Shown here piece after piece: positions 34,832 through 43,373 of a stretch of DNA of 64,000 nt. Where the stretch lies: assembly GCF_014648995.1 (NCBI RefSeq), contig NZ_BMSE01000002.1, forward strand, positions 868,001-932,000, read 5' to 3'. This DNA comes from Streptomyces massasporeus (lineage in GTDB: Bacteria; Actinomycetota; Actinomycetes; Streptomycetales; Streptomycetaceae). The position numbers and the translations under genes were made by a program. The notes below the pieces were generated by a model. The model did not search any database. It saw nothing but the letters and a program-made list of their open reading frames with translations, and was not told where the DNA came from. Position 1 is the first letter of the stretch. The number at the start of each line of letters is the position of its first letter.

Positions 34832-36393
34832 GGCGCGGCTGGGGTCTGCCGGCGCTCTGCCTGGCGCTCGTCGCGAGCCTCCTCACCGCCTGCTCGGGCG
34901 ACGGAGACGGCGACACGGTCCGGCTGCGCGTGCTCGCCGGCCCCGACCTCGCCGTACTCGCGCCGCTGCTGGACGAGTTGAAGGACGAAACCGGTGTCGA
35001 CCTGCGTCTGGACCACCGGGCCGACGCCGAGACCAGGGCCCCGGACCGCGGCCGGTACGACCTCGCCTGGCTGTCCTCCGACAGCTATCTGCGTCTCACC
35101 GACAAGAACGCGGTCCGGGGGCTGCAGCGCACGCCCACCATGACGTCCCCCGTCGTCGTCGGCCTGAAGCCGGACGTGGCGCGGCGGCTGCGTGCCCAGG
35201 TGCCCGGCTCCCGGCTCAGCTGGGCCGACATCGCCGACGCCGCCGCCACCGGCACCGTCCGCTTCGGCATGGCCGACCCCGGGCACGCCGGCAGCGGACT
35301 GGCCGCCCTCGTCGGCGTCGCCACCGCCGCGGCCGGCACCGGAGCCGCGCTGCGCCCCGAGGACGTCTCCTGCGACCGGCTGCGCGGCTTCCGCTCCGGC
35401 CAGACCCTCACCGCCGACACCGGCCCCGCCCTCGTCGATTCCTACGCCGGCCACCAGGACGAGGCGAACGCCCTCATCACCTACGAGTCCGATCTGCTCG
35501 CCCTCAACGCCGGCGGCCGCCTCGACGACCGCCTGGAGATCGTCCGTCCCGAGGACGGCACGGTCCTGGCGGACTTTCCGCTGCTCCTGCTGAACCCGGC
35601 CCGGCGCACCGCGTACGACAAGGTCACGCAGTGGCTGCGGCGCGACTCGGTGCAGCGGCAGATCATGCGGCACACGCTGCGCCGTCCCGTGAACACGACG
35701 GTCACCCGGGAGGCCCGGCTGCGCGAACCGGTGGGCAACGCCCTCTACTTCCCCGACCGGCCCGTCGTCCTGCGCACCCTGTTGGCGGACTACGGCGACC
35801 CCGACCGGCGCACCACCAGCCAGGTGGTCTTCCTGCTCGACTTCTCCGGCTCGATGCGCGGCGCCCGGATGGCCGCCCTGCGCGAGGCCTTCGCCGGGCT
35901 CAGCGGCGCGGACTCCACCGCCTCCGGCAAGTTCGCCCGCTTCCACCGCGGCGAGCGGCTCACCGTCGTCCGGTTCGGCGGCCGGGTGCTGGGGGAGAGG
36001 ACCGTCACCGTCACCGGCCCGAAGGACCTGACGGCCCTCGCCGACACCGTCGCCCGGGGCGGCTACGGCGACGCCACCGCCGTATGGTCCGCCCTCGACC
36101 ACGGCTACCGCACCGCCGCCCGCGCACTGGCCGCCGACCCCGACCGCTCCGTCTCGCTCGTCCTGATGACCGACGGCGAGAACAACGCGGGCCTGCCCTA
36201 TGCGGAGTTCGTGCGCCGCCACCGGGCGCTGCCCGCCGCCGTGCGCGGCGCCGTCCACACCTACCCCGTCCACTTCGGCGACGCCGACGCCGGCGAGCTG
36301 CGGCGCGCGGCGGCGACCACGGGCGGACGGATGGTGGAGGCCGCCGACTCGTCCCTTTCCGAGGCTTTCAAGGAGATCCGTGGCTGTCACTGA
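34828..36393 (+). CDS. Lipoprotein with substrate-binding-like and von Willebrand factor A domains
   Basis: A 521-residue protein. A lipobox signal (LALVASLLTAC, Cys about 22) is followed by a binding-protein-like domain (VLAGPDLAVLAPLLDELKDETGV ... YDLAWLSSDSYLRL). From about residue 325 comes a VWA domain with a MIDAS motif DFSGSM and later LVLMTDGENN. The VWA part would coordinate a metal and bind a protein partner outside the cell. It is the middle gene of a coupled trio with the anchored binding-like protein and a membrane protein. Confidence 0.82.
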   Translation: MRRGWGLPALCLALVASLLTACSGDGDGDTVRLRVLAGPDLAVLAPLLDELKDETGVDLRLDHRADAETRAPDRGRYDLAWLSSDSYLRLTDKNAVRGLQRTPTMTSPVVVGLKPDVARRLRAQVPGSRLSWADIADAAATGTVRFGMADPGHAGSGLAALVGVATAAAGTGAALRPEDVSCDRLRGFRSGQTLTADTGPALVDSYAGHQDEANALITYESDLLALNAGGRLDDRLEIVRPEDGTVLADFPLLLLNPARRTAYDKVTQWLRRDSVQRQIMRHTLRRPVNTTVTREARLREPVGNALYFPDRPVVLRTLLADYGDPDRRTTSQVVFLLDFSGSMRGARMAALREAFAGLSGADSTASGKFARFHRGERLTVVRFGGRVLGERTVTVTGPKDLTALADTVARGGYGDATAVWSALDHGYRTAARALAADPDRSVSLVLMTDGENNAGLPYAEFVRRHRALPAAVRGAVHTYPVHFGDADAGELRRAAATTGGRMVEAADSSLSEAFKEIRGCH

Positions 36394-37129
36394 CGCACTG
36401 TGGTGGAGCCTGTGGTGGCCGTGGATGACGGTCTGGCTGGCGACGGCCGCCGGCGCGGTGGTGCTCGCGGTGGTGCTGGTGCGCCACGCCCGGGAACGGC
36501 GCAGGAACCTGCGGCGCTGGCAGTCGGCGTACAGCATCTGCCTGTACCTGGACGAGCAGGCGGTGATGGACCTGTACGAGCTCGGCAACTACCGGTCCGC
36601 GCTGGAGGAGGCCGTCGAGCTGCGGACGAAGGTCGACACGAGTGTCGGCTTCTGGAGCCGGGTGCTGACGTTCCTGTTCAAGTTCCGGCTGAAGCGGGAC
36701 GTCAGCCAGGAGACGTTCCGCAAGTTCGTGCGCAAGGACAAGCCGATCAACGTGATCGGCGTGGTCATGGAGGCCTTCGACCGGGCCGACGCCATCGTGC
36801 ACGCCGACCTGACCACGCTGACGGTCGTCCCGAACCGCAACCTCGCCGCCAACCTGGCGGACGGCCGTGCGGTGACCCTGAGCCGCATCGGCGAATTCGT
36901 CTCCGTCAAAGGGGTGTTCACCCGCGTGCCGGACGCGGCGGAGGGATTCGTCCTGCGGGCCGAGTACGGCGCCGGACAACCCCCGGTGTACATGCGCGTC
37001 GTGGCCCCCGGGGACGCGCGCCGCTCCATCCCGGCCGGCTCCTTCACGGCCCGCTGCCTCGGCAAGATGACCGGCTGGCGCGAGGACACCCGCGAGGTGA
37101 CGCTGGAGGCGATCGCGATCTTCTGGTGA
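36380..37129 (+). CDS. Single-pass membrane protein with large cytosolic domain
   Basis: A 249-residue protein. The N-terminal helix (WWPWMTVWLATAAGAVVLAVVLV) is followed by a basic helix and the conserved-looking region SAYSICLYLDEQAVMDLYELGNY. A beta-rich end follows (TTLTVVPNRNLAANLADGRAVTLSRIGEFVSVKGVF), which could be an OB-like fold. GTG 36380 has AGGAGAT upstream and overlaps the VWA gene by 14 bp, so the three are co-translated. The function is unknown; it may be the cytosolic partner of the extracellular VWA protein (inference). Confidence 0.72.
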   Translation: MAVTDALWWSLWWPWMTVWLATAAGAVVLAVVLVRHARERRRNLRRWQSAYSICLYLDEQAVMDLYELGNYRSALEEAVELRTKVDTSVGFWSRVLTFLFKFRLKRDVSQETFRKFVRKDKPINVIGVVMEAFDRADAIVHADLTTLTVVPNRNLAANLADGRAVTLSRIGEFVSVKGVFTRVPDAAEGFVLRAEYGAGQPPVYMRVVAPGDARRSIPAGSFTARCLGKMTGWREDTREVTLEAIAIFW

Positions 37130-37136
37130 CGGCAGC

Positions 37137-38150
37137 TCACCGGGAGTTGAGCTCGGCGAGCACCCGCAGGGTCTGCGGGTCGGGCGCGAGGGCCAGGAGA
37201 TCCGTCACCGGCCCCTTTCGCCACGCCTCCAGCCGCTCCGCGATGCGTTCACGCGGCCCGACCAGGGAGATCTCGTCGGCGAAGGCGTCGGGGACGGCGA
37301 GCACGGCCTCCTCCCGGCGGCCGTCGAGGAACAGCCCCTGGATCCGGCGGGCTTCCTCCTCGTAGCCCATGCGCGCCATCAGGTCGGCGTGGAAGTTGCG
37401 GGCCGCGTGGCCCATGCCGCCGATGTAGAAGCCGAGCATCGCCTTGACCGGCAGCAGCCCCTCGGCGACGTCGTCGCACACCCGGACCTGTGTCATCGGC
37501 GCCACCATGAACCCCTCGGGCAGCTCCGCGAGGGCCGGGCCGTAGACCTCCGGCCGGGTCGGCGACCAGTACAGCGGCAGCCAGCCGTCGGCGATCCGGG
37601 TCGTCTGGGCGACGTTCTTCGGGCCCTCGGCGCCCAGCAGGACGGGCAGATCGGCGCGCAGCGGGTGGGTGATCGGCTTGAGGGGCTTGCCGAGGCCCGT
37701 GGCGTCCGGGCCGCGGTAGGGGTGGGAGTGGAAGCGGCCGGCCAGTTCGACGGGGGCCTCACGGCGCAGCACCTGCCGTACGACGTCGACGTACTCGCGG
37801 GTGGCGGTGAGCGGTGAGGCGGGGAACGGGCGGCCGTACCAGCCCTCGACGACCTGCGGGCCGGAGAGACCGAGGCCCAGCAGCACGCGGCCGCCGGAGA
37901 GGTGGTCCAGGGTGAGGGCGTGCATCGCGGTCGTGGCCGGGGAGCGGGCCGCCATCTGCGCGACCGCCGTGCCGAGCCGGATGCGGGAGGTGTGCGCCGC
38001 GATCCAGGTGAGCGGGGTGAACGCGTCCGAGCCCCAGGACTCCGCCGTCCAGACCGAGTCGTAGCCGAGCCGTTCGGCCTCCTGCGCGAGGCGCACATGG
38101 TCGGGGGAGGGGCCGCGGCCCCAGTAGCCGAGCGCGAGACCGAGCCGCAT
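37137..38150 (-). CDS. LLM-class F420-dependent oxidoreductase
   Basis: A 337-residue TIM-barrel enzyme of the luciferase-like monooxygenase family. The sequence MRLGLALGYWGRGPSPDHV, YDSVWTAESWGSDAFTPLTWIA and RIRLGTAVAQ is typical of actinobacterial F420-dependent members (LLM_F420). Related enzymes occur in mycobacterial cholesterol gene clusters (Rv3520c type); the substrate is not established. A CTGAC-N5-GTCAG palindrome lies 10 bp before its start, shared with the putative lipid-catabolic promoters in this window. Confidence 0.87.
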   Translation of the reverse strand: MRLGLALGYWGRGPSPDHVRLAQEAERLGYDSVWTAESWGSDAFTPLTWIAAHTSRIRLGTAVAQMAARSPATTAMHALTLDHLSGGRVLLGLGLSGPQVVEGWYGRPFPASPLTATREYVDVVRQVLRREAPVELAGRFHSHPYRGPDATGLGKPLKPITHPLRADLPVLLGAEGPKNVAQTTRIADGWLPLYWSPTRPEVYGPALAELPEGFMVAPMTQVRVCDDVAEGLLPVKAMLGFYIGGMGHAARNFHADLMARMGYEEEARRIQGLFLDGRREEAVLAVPDAFADEISLVGPRERIAERLEAWRKGPVTDLLALAPDPQTLRVLAELNSR

Positions 38151-38159
38151 ACCTGGCTC

Positions 38160-38174
38160 CTGACGGTGTGTCAG
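38160..38174. promoter_or_regulatory. CTGAC-N5-GTCAG palindrome before the LLM oxidoreductase gene
   Basis: CTGACGGTGTGTCAG is a perfect 5-bp inverted repeat with a 5-nt spacer, 10 bp upstream of the ATG. It overlaps the expected ribosome-binding region or promoter. Confidence 0.5.
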
Positions 38175-38246
38175 TTGACGGGCAGCCGACTGTACGGCAA
38201 CGGCCCCCCACCCGGAAGGGCGAGGGGCCGTGCGTGGGCGTGGGGC

Positions 38247-39077
38247 TCAGCCGCGCTGGATGCCCGACGTGTCCTGGAGGACACCGCGGCGGCCGTCCTG
38301 CGTCTGGGCGACCAGGGCCGCTCCGCGCTGCTCGACCGCCAGGTACCAGGTACCCGGGGCGAGTTCGGCGATCGGCGTCGGCGAACCGTCCTCCGCGAAC
38401 AGCGGCCGCGGCACCGGCACCGCGAACCAGAACGGGGAGAAGTCCCCGGCCGGCGGCTGCGGGGCCTGTGCCTGCGCCTGCTGGGGCTGCGGCTGACCGC
38501 CGTACGGCTGCCCCGGCTGCGGCTGACCGTAGCCACCGGGCTGCTGCGCGCCCGGGTAGCCGTAACCACCGGGGGGCTGGGCGCCGTAGGGCTGCGGGGC
38601 GGCCGGGCGGGGAGCCGGGAGGAGGGCGGCCTTGAGGGCCGGGACGAGCGGGGTGGTGATCGCGGCGGCGGCCATCAGCAGCGTGGCGATGAGGGCGAGG
38701 ATCATGCCGATGCCGGGGCTCGGGAGGAAGTCGCTGTTGGTCCCCTCGATGTTGTCGTAGCCGCCGGTCACGTCGAAGATGTTGCCGAGCGCGCTCCACG
38801 CGGCGAACACCGTGAAGGCGGCACCGAACTGGCCCAGCTCGATCCCCGCGACCTTGGGGGCCTGCGGCAGGCCCCGGGAGACGACGACCAGCGCGGCGCC
38901 GATGATCCCGGCCAGCACGACGCTGAACACGACCGGGCCGCTGCCCCACAGCATGGGGAGGTCGACGCTGTCGGGGACATTGTCGAACGAGTAGAGGTCG
39001 AGGAACGACGCGATCAACAGCAATACCGCTGCTCCGATCACCACGCCGTCGCCCCGAGTGAGGGAGCGGATATTCAC
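38247..39077 (-). CDS. DUF5336-type membrane protein with Gly/Pro/Gln-rich region
   Basis: A 276-residue protein. Four membrane helices in the N-terminal half (GVVIGAAVLLLIASFLDLYSF, VVFSVVLAGIIGAALVVVS, a helix in the FTVFAAWSALGN region, and IGMILALIATLLMAAAAITT) are followed by a disordered PGGYGYPGAQQPGGYGQPQP repeat region. The end is a small beta domain (PTPIAELAPGTWYLAVEQRG). The family occurs in actinobacteria, and its function is unknown. The Gly-Tyr-Pro-Gln repeats are typical of phase-separating or cell-wall-proximal tails (inference). Confidence 0.8.
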   Translation of the reverse strand: MNIRSLTRGDGVVIGAAVLLLIASFLDLYSFDNVPDSVDLPMLWGSGPVVFSVVLAGIIGAALVVVSRGLPQAPKVAGIELGQFGAAFTVFAAWSALGNIFDVTGGYDNIEGTNSDFLPSPGIGMILALIATLLMAAAAITTPLVPALKAALLPAPRPAAPQPYGAQPPGGYGYPGAQQPGGYGQPQPGQPYGGQPQPQQAQAQAPQPPAGDFSPFWFAVPVPRPLFAEDGSPTPIAELAPGTWYLAVEQRGAALVAQTQDGRRGVLQDTSGIQRG

Positions 39078-39235
39078 TTCAGGTCCTTCGTAAGTCGTCT
39101 CATCGTCGGTAGAGGCGTCGCTGTCACCATGCCGCCGTCCGGACTCGGTGTGAAGCGCGGGGGTGGCCCCTCATCGTAAGGAGGACCCTATCGTCCGCCA
39201 GGTCAGGGTGTCCGCCGGGATCTGCCGGTCCACAC

Positions 39236-40183
39236 CTACCCGCGCAGGAAACTCACGATTCCCTCAGAGATCCCTTGCGCAGCCTTCTGTCGCCACGCGC
39301 CGCTGGTGAGCAACGCCGCGTCCTTGCTATCGCGCATGTTGCCGCACTCGATGAACACCTTGGGAACCGTTGACAGATTGAGACCGCCCAGGTCCTTACG
39401 CGTGACGAGTCCGCCGCCGTCGCCGATGTAGTTGGAGGGCGCGCTGCCGGTGACGGCCACGAAGCGGCCCGCGACGCGCTCGCCGAGATCGCGGGAGGGG
39501 CCGACGATCGCCCGGGTGTCCGCGGCGCCAGCGTGCACCGCGCCGGGCAGGATCACATGGAAGCCGCGGTTGCCGGCGCCCGAGCCGTCCGCGTGGATCG
39601 AGACCACGGCGTCCGCCTTCGCCTGGTTGCCGATCCGGGCCCGCTCGTCCACGCACGGCCCGAACGGCCGGTCGCCGTCCTGCGTCAGCTTCACCGTGGC
39701 GCCCTGCTCCTGAAGGAGCGTGCGCATCCGGTGCGCGACGTCCAGTGTGAACTTCGCCTCGGTGTAACCGTCGTTGGTGGACGTGCCCGTGGTGTCGCAC
39801 TCCTTCGCGTTCGTCCCGATGTTCACCTGGCGGTTGATCTCGGAGGCGTGCTGGAAGTTGCCCGGGTTGTGCCCCGGGTCGATGACGACGACCTTGCCCT
39901 TGAGCGGGCCGGAGGCGGCGGGCGCGGAGGCCGAGGGCGTGGCCGTGGGTTTCGGTGAGGCGCTCGGCTCCTTGGCGTCGTCGGAGGGCGCGCTCGACGC
40001 GGCGGGCGAGGAGGACCGCACGCTCGCCTGTCCCGAACCCCCGTCGTCCCCCGAGCCGCCCACCGTCTCGTACACCAGCCAGCCGAGCAGCGCCCCCGGC
40101 ACCAGCGCGGCGAGCGCGACGGTCAGGGGGCCGCGACGGCGGCGGGGCTGGGGAGGTTCGAAGTCCGGGCCTACGTACGACAC
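39236..40183 (-). CDS. N-acetylmuramoyl-L-alanine amidase (Amidase_3)
   Basis: A 315-residue membrane-anchored amidase. One helix (LTVALAALVPGALLGWLVY) precedes a Ser/Ala/Pro linker. The zinc-dependent Amidase_3 domain has VVVIDPGHNPGN (first His), a Glu in the TEAKFTLDVAHRM helix, VVSIHADGSGAGNRGF (second His) and FIECGNMRDSKDA (catalytic Glu). It cleaves the bond between MurNAc and L-Ala. GTG 40183 is the first start in frame with the domain; the ribosome site is weak. Confidence 0.9.
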   Translation of the reverse strand: MSYVGPDFEPPQPRRRRGPLTVALAALVPGALLGWLVYETVGGSGDDGGSGQASVRSSSPAASSAPSDDAKEPSASPKPTATPSASAPAASGPLKGKVVVIDPGHNPGNFQHASEINRQVNIGTNAKECDTTGTSTNDGYTEAKFTLDVAHRMRTLLQEQGATVKLTQDGDRPFGPCVDERARIGNQAKADAVVSIHADGSGAGNRGFHVILPGAVHAGAADTRAIVGPSRDLGERVAGRFVAVTGSAPSNYIGDGGGLVTRKDLGGLNLSTVPKVFIECGNMRDSKDAALLTSGAWRQKAAQGISEGIVSFLRG

Positions 40184-40245
40184 GCCAGCCACCCTAGCGG
40201 CCGTGAGCGGGGGCGGCGGCCCGAGGACGGCCCGACGGGTGGCGG

Positions 40246-40533
40246 CTACGCCCCGTTCCCGCCGCCGTCCCCGTGCCGTACCGCCTCCTTCACCCGCGCC
40301 TCCACCTCCTGGCGCGGTGTGCCCTCCTGCTTCGCGTACCCGGTCACCGCCGCCTGGACGTCCCGGGCGAGATCGCGCCAGGCGCGCCAGGCCGTCTCCC
40401 AGGTGGTGGTCTGCTGGTCGCTCCACTTGGTCTGGGTGGGCGGCCCGTACGCGTCCTGGAGGTGACGCACGCGGGTGTACGCCTCGTCCGCCGCGCGCTG
40501 CTTCTCCACGAGCTCTTCGAAGGTGTGTGCCAC
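40246..40533 (-). CDS. Small hydrophilic helical protein
   Basis: A 95-residue soluble protein predicted all-helical (FEELVEKQRAADEAYTRVRHLQDAYG ... TTTWETAWRAWRDLARDVQAAV). No domain is recognised. GTG 40533 with AAGGA nine nt upstream is preferred over the 110-residue frame. It lies between the amidase and the methyltransferase on the same strand, with 62-bp and 121-bp gaps. Confidence 0.7.
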   Translation of the reverse strand: MAHTFEELVEKQRAADEAYTRVRHLQDAYGPPTQTKWSDQQTTTWETAWRAWRDLARDVQAAVTGYAKQEGTPRQEVEARVKEAVRHGDGGGNGA

Positions 40534-40654
40534 GCGCCCGGATCCTTGGGCAGTGGCTCCCGCCCGCCGACTCGCCACGCCGCCCGTGGGCCGACCGGGA
40601 AGGGGTGTCGGGGGTGCGGTTCACCCGCCCAGCCGCCCGGCGCGTGCCGGTGCG

Positions 40655-41305
40655 TCAGATGCCCGGGCCCGTGCGCCGCAGGACCCGCAGCGAGTCCGTC
40701 ACCGAGACCTCGGTGAACGCGCCGGAGGCGAGCGCCCGCAGGTAGATCCGGTAGGGAGCCTGGCCGGTGAACTCGTCCTGCGGGTCGGGGAAGACGTCGT
40801 GGATGAGCAGCAGCCCGCCCTCGGCGACGTGCGGCGCCCAGCCCTCGTAGTCGGCCGTGGCGTGCTCGTCGGTGTGGCCGCCGTCGATGAAGACGAACCC
40901 CAGCGGCGTCCGCCAGAACGCGGCGATCCGCGGGGAGCGCCCGACCAGCGCCACCACGTGCTCCTCCAGGCCCGCCCGGTGCAGCGTGCGGCGGAACGTG
41001 GGCAGCGTGTCCATCAGGCCGATCTCGGGGTCGACCGTCTCAGGGTCGTGGTACTCCCAGCCCGGCTGCTGCTCCTCGCTGCCGCGGTGGTGGTCGACGG
41101 TGAGCGCGCTGACCCCGGCCTCGCGGGCCGCGTCGGCGAGCAGGATCGTGGACCGGCCGCAGTACGTGCCGACCTCCAGCAGCGGCAGTCCGAGCCGCCC
41201 GGCCTCCACGGCCGCCGCGTACAGCGCCAGGCCCTCGCCGGCGGGCATGAACCCCTTCGCCGCCTCGAACGCGGCCAGGATCTCGGGCTTCGGCGCCGCG
41301 GGCAT
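40655..41305 (-). CDS. Class I SAM-dependent methyltransferase (Methyltransf_24)
   Basis: A 216-residue protein. LPLLEVGTYCGRSTILLADAA is motif I, ALTVDHHRGSEEQQPG and GFVFIDGGHTDEH follow the family order, and GGLLLIHDVFPDP supplies the post-core Asp. The IDGGH motif is characteristic of Methyltransf_24, often acting on sugars or small molecules. The acceptor is unknown. The ATG at 41305 has GAGAGGAA upstream. A strong hairpin separates it from the MFS gene upstream. Confidence 0.87.
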   Translation of the reverse strand: MPAAPKPEILAAFEAAKGFMPAGEGLALYAAAVEAGRLGLPLLEVGTYCGRSTILLADAAREAGVSALTVDHHRGSEEQQPGWEYHDPETVDPEIGLMDTLPTFRRTLHRAGLEEHVVALVGRSPRIAAFWRTPLGFVFIDGGHTDEHATADYEGWAPHVAEGGLLLIHDVFPDPQDEFTGQAPYRIYLRALASGAFTEVSVTDSLRVLRRTGPGI

Positions 41306-41349
41306 GGGGTTCCTCTCGGTCGTACTACGGTCGGGGCGCCATCGTGCCC

Positions 41350-41378
41350 TACCCCCTGCCGCGGGGCGACAGGGGGTA
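41350..41378 (-). terminator. Hairpin between MFS and methyltransferase genes
   Basis: TACCCCCTG (41350-41358) and CAGGGGGTA (41370-41378) form nine perfect pairs around an 11-nt loop, 29 bp after the MFS stop. Confidence 0.65.
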
Positions 41379-41406
41379 CCGGTGAGTAACGGGGGCGGGC
41401 GGCGGG

Positions 41407-43146
41407 TCAGGCGGGGACCGTCTCGCCCGGCAGCGACAGGTCCAGGTCGACCGGGCGCTCGTCGCCCGCGTGGGTCGCGGACGAGGCGAGCGGGCCGTGG
41501 CCCGTGGCCCGGGCGGCCACGACGTAGGAGCCCCGGTCGGGGACGGTGAGCGCGTAGCTGCCGTCCTCGGCGGAGAGCGTCGCCCCGGCCTGGCGGCCAC
41601 GGCGGTCGATCAGCGTGACCTTGGCGCGGGCGACCGGGGAGCCGTCGGCGCCCAGCACCCGGCCGCGGAAGCCGCGCAGCACCTGCTCGGCGCGCTCCAG
41701 CGCCGCGTCCTCCTCGCTGCTGGCCCGCAACTGCGGCTTGTTCGAGGGCCGTCGGCCCGGCAGGAACAGCGCCAGGAGCAGACCCACGGCCACCGCGCCC
41801 GTCGCGATCAGGAACGAGACCCGGAAGCCGTGCATGGTCGGGATCTCGACGCCGCCGACGTTGTTCGCGGTGTTCGCCAGCACCATGCCGATCACGGCGC
41901 TCGACACCGACGTGCCGATGGAGCGCATCAGGGTGTTGAGGCCGTTGGCCGCGCCCGTCTCCGACGCCGGGACCGCACCCACGATCAGGGCGGGCAGCGA
42001 GGAGTAGGCCAGGCCGATGCCCGCGCCCAGCAGGACCGAGATGACCAGGCTCTGCCAGGCGGCGCTCATCAGGCCGAGGCCGGCGCCGTAGCCGATCGCG
42101 ATGATCAGCAGGCCGAGGATCAGGGTGACCTTGGGGCCGTACTTCGCGGACAGCCGGGCGTAGACGGGCGCCGTGAACATCATCGTCAGGCCGAGCGGCG
42201 CGACGAGCAGCCCCGCGACGACCATCGACTGGCCGAGGCCGTAGCCGGTGGACTTCGGCAGCTGGAGCAGCTGGGGCAGGACCAGGGAGACGACGTAGAA
42301 GGAGACGCCGACCATGATCGAGGCGAGGTTGGTGAAGAGGACGGCCGGGCGGGCCGTGGTGCGCAGGTCGACCAGCGGGGCCTTCACGCGCAGCTCCATC
42401 ACGCCCCACAGCACGAGCACGACCGCCGAGGCGGCGAACAGGCCGATCGTGGTGCCGGAGGCCCAGCCCCAGTCGCTGCCCTTGGTGATGGGCAGCAGGA
42501 ACAGGACGAGCCCGGCGGACAGGCCGATCGCGCCCGGCAGGTCGAAGGTGCCCTCGGCGCGCATCGGGGACTCCGGCACGACGAGGAGGGTGAGGGCGAT
42601 CGCGAGCAGGCCGAGGCCGGCGGCGCCGTAGTAGAGGGTGTGCCAGTCGCTGTGCTGGGCGACCAGGGCGGCGGCGGGCAGGGCGAGGCCGCCGCCGACG
42701 CCTATGGAGGAGCTCATCAGGGCCATCGCCGAGCCGAGCTTCTCGCGGGGCAGCATGTCGCGCATCAGGCCGATGCCGAGCGGGATCGCGCCCATCGCGA
42801 AGCCCTGGAGCGTACGACCGGTGATCATGAGCAGCAGATCGCTGGTGAGCGCGCTGACCAGGGCGCCCACGACCATCACGGCCAGGCTCAGGATCAGCAT
42901 GCGGCGCTTGCCGTAGAGGTCGCCCAGGCGGCCCATGATCGGGGTGGCCACCGCGCCCGAGAGGAGGGTCGAGGTGAGGACCCACGTGGCGTTGCTGGGG
43001 GCGGTGTCCAGCAGTCGCGGCAGATCCTTGATCACCGGAACGAGCAGGGTCTGCATCACCGCGACAACGATGCCCGCGAAGGCGAGCACCGGGACCACGG
43101 CCCCGCTCGCTCTGCCGGCGGGGCGGTCTGTCGTCGTCTGCGTCAT
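41407..43146 (-). CDS. DHA2-family MFS exporter with C-terminal carboxypeptidase-regulatory-like domain
   Basis: A 579-residue protein. The 14-helix drug exporter part has motif A GRLGDLYGKRRM and a motif C-like GVGGGLALPAAALVAQ. After the last helix a charged linker leads to an 80-residue beta-sandwich (FRGRVLGADGSPVARAKVTLID ... YALTVPDRGSYVVAARATGH ... VDLDLSLPGE), matching CarboxypepD_reg/Cna-B-like repeats. This is an unusual appendage on a transporter. ATG 43146 has GGAGG nine nt upstream. It is divergent from a second DHA2 exporter. Confidence 0.9.
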   Translation of the reverse strand: MTQTTTDRPAGRASGAVVPVLAFAGIVVAVMQTLLVPVIKDLPRLLDTAPSNATWVLTSTLLSGAVATPIMGRLGDLYGKRRMLILSLAVMVVGALVSALTSDLLLMITGRTLQGFAMGAIPLGIGLMRDMLPREKLGSAMALMSSSIGVGGGLALPAAALVAQHSDWHTLYYGAAGLGLLAIALTLLVVPESPMRAEGTFDLPGAIGLSAGLVLFLLPITKGSDWGWASGTTIGLFAASAVVLVLWGVMELRVKAPLVDLRTTARPAVLFTNLASIMVGVSFYVVSLVLPQLLQLPKSTGYGLGQSMVVAGLLVAPLGLTMMFTAPVYARLSAKYGPKVTLILGLLIIAIGYGAGLGLMSAAWQSLVISVLLGAGIGLAYSSLPALIVGAVPASETGAANGLNTLMRSIGTSVSSAVIGMVLANTANNVGGVEIPTMHGFRVSFLIATGAVAVGLLLALFLPGRRPSNKPQLRASSEEDAALERAEQVLRGFRGRVLGADGSPVARAKVTLIDRRGRQAGATLSAEDGSYALTVPDRGSYVVAARATGHGPLASSATHAGDERPVDLDLSLPGETVPA

Positions 43147-43208
43147 TGAGGAGGGCCTCCAGGCCGGGGATCGTCGGGGTACATGGGACCTGAACCTCGT
43201 ACGTCCAG

Positions 43209-43224
43209 GCAACTATTCCGTTGC
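43209..43224. promoter_or_regulatory. GCAAC-N6-GTTGC palindrome between divergent MFS genes
   Basis: GCAACTATTCCGTTGC has perfect 5-bp arms. It sits in the 227-bp divergent region between the two exporters. No regulator gene is adjacent. Confidence 0.45.
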
Positions 43225-43373
43225 TTTGGCACCCTAATGAAAACTTGACCTTTCCTTGGTCTTGCCGGGGGATTGCGGGGGCATTCGCGGTGGTTTGCCG
43301 GAGTCCTAGGTCCCGGGACCGAGAACCGGGCCCGGCGAAATCCCGATGCAAGGGGCGCAAGGCGGTTGAGAGC

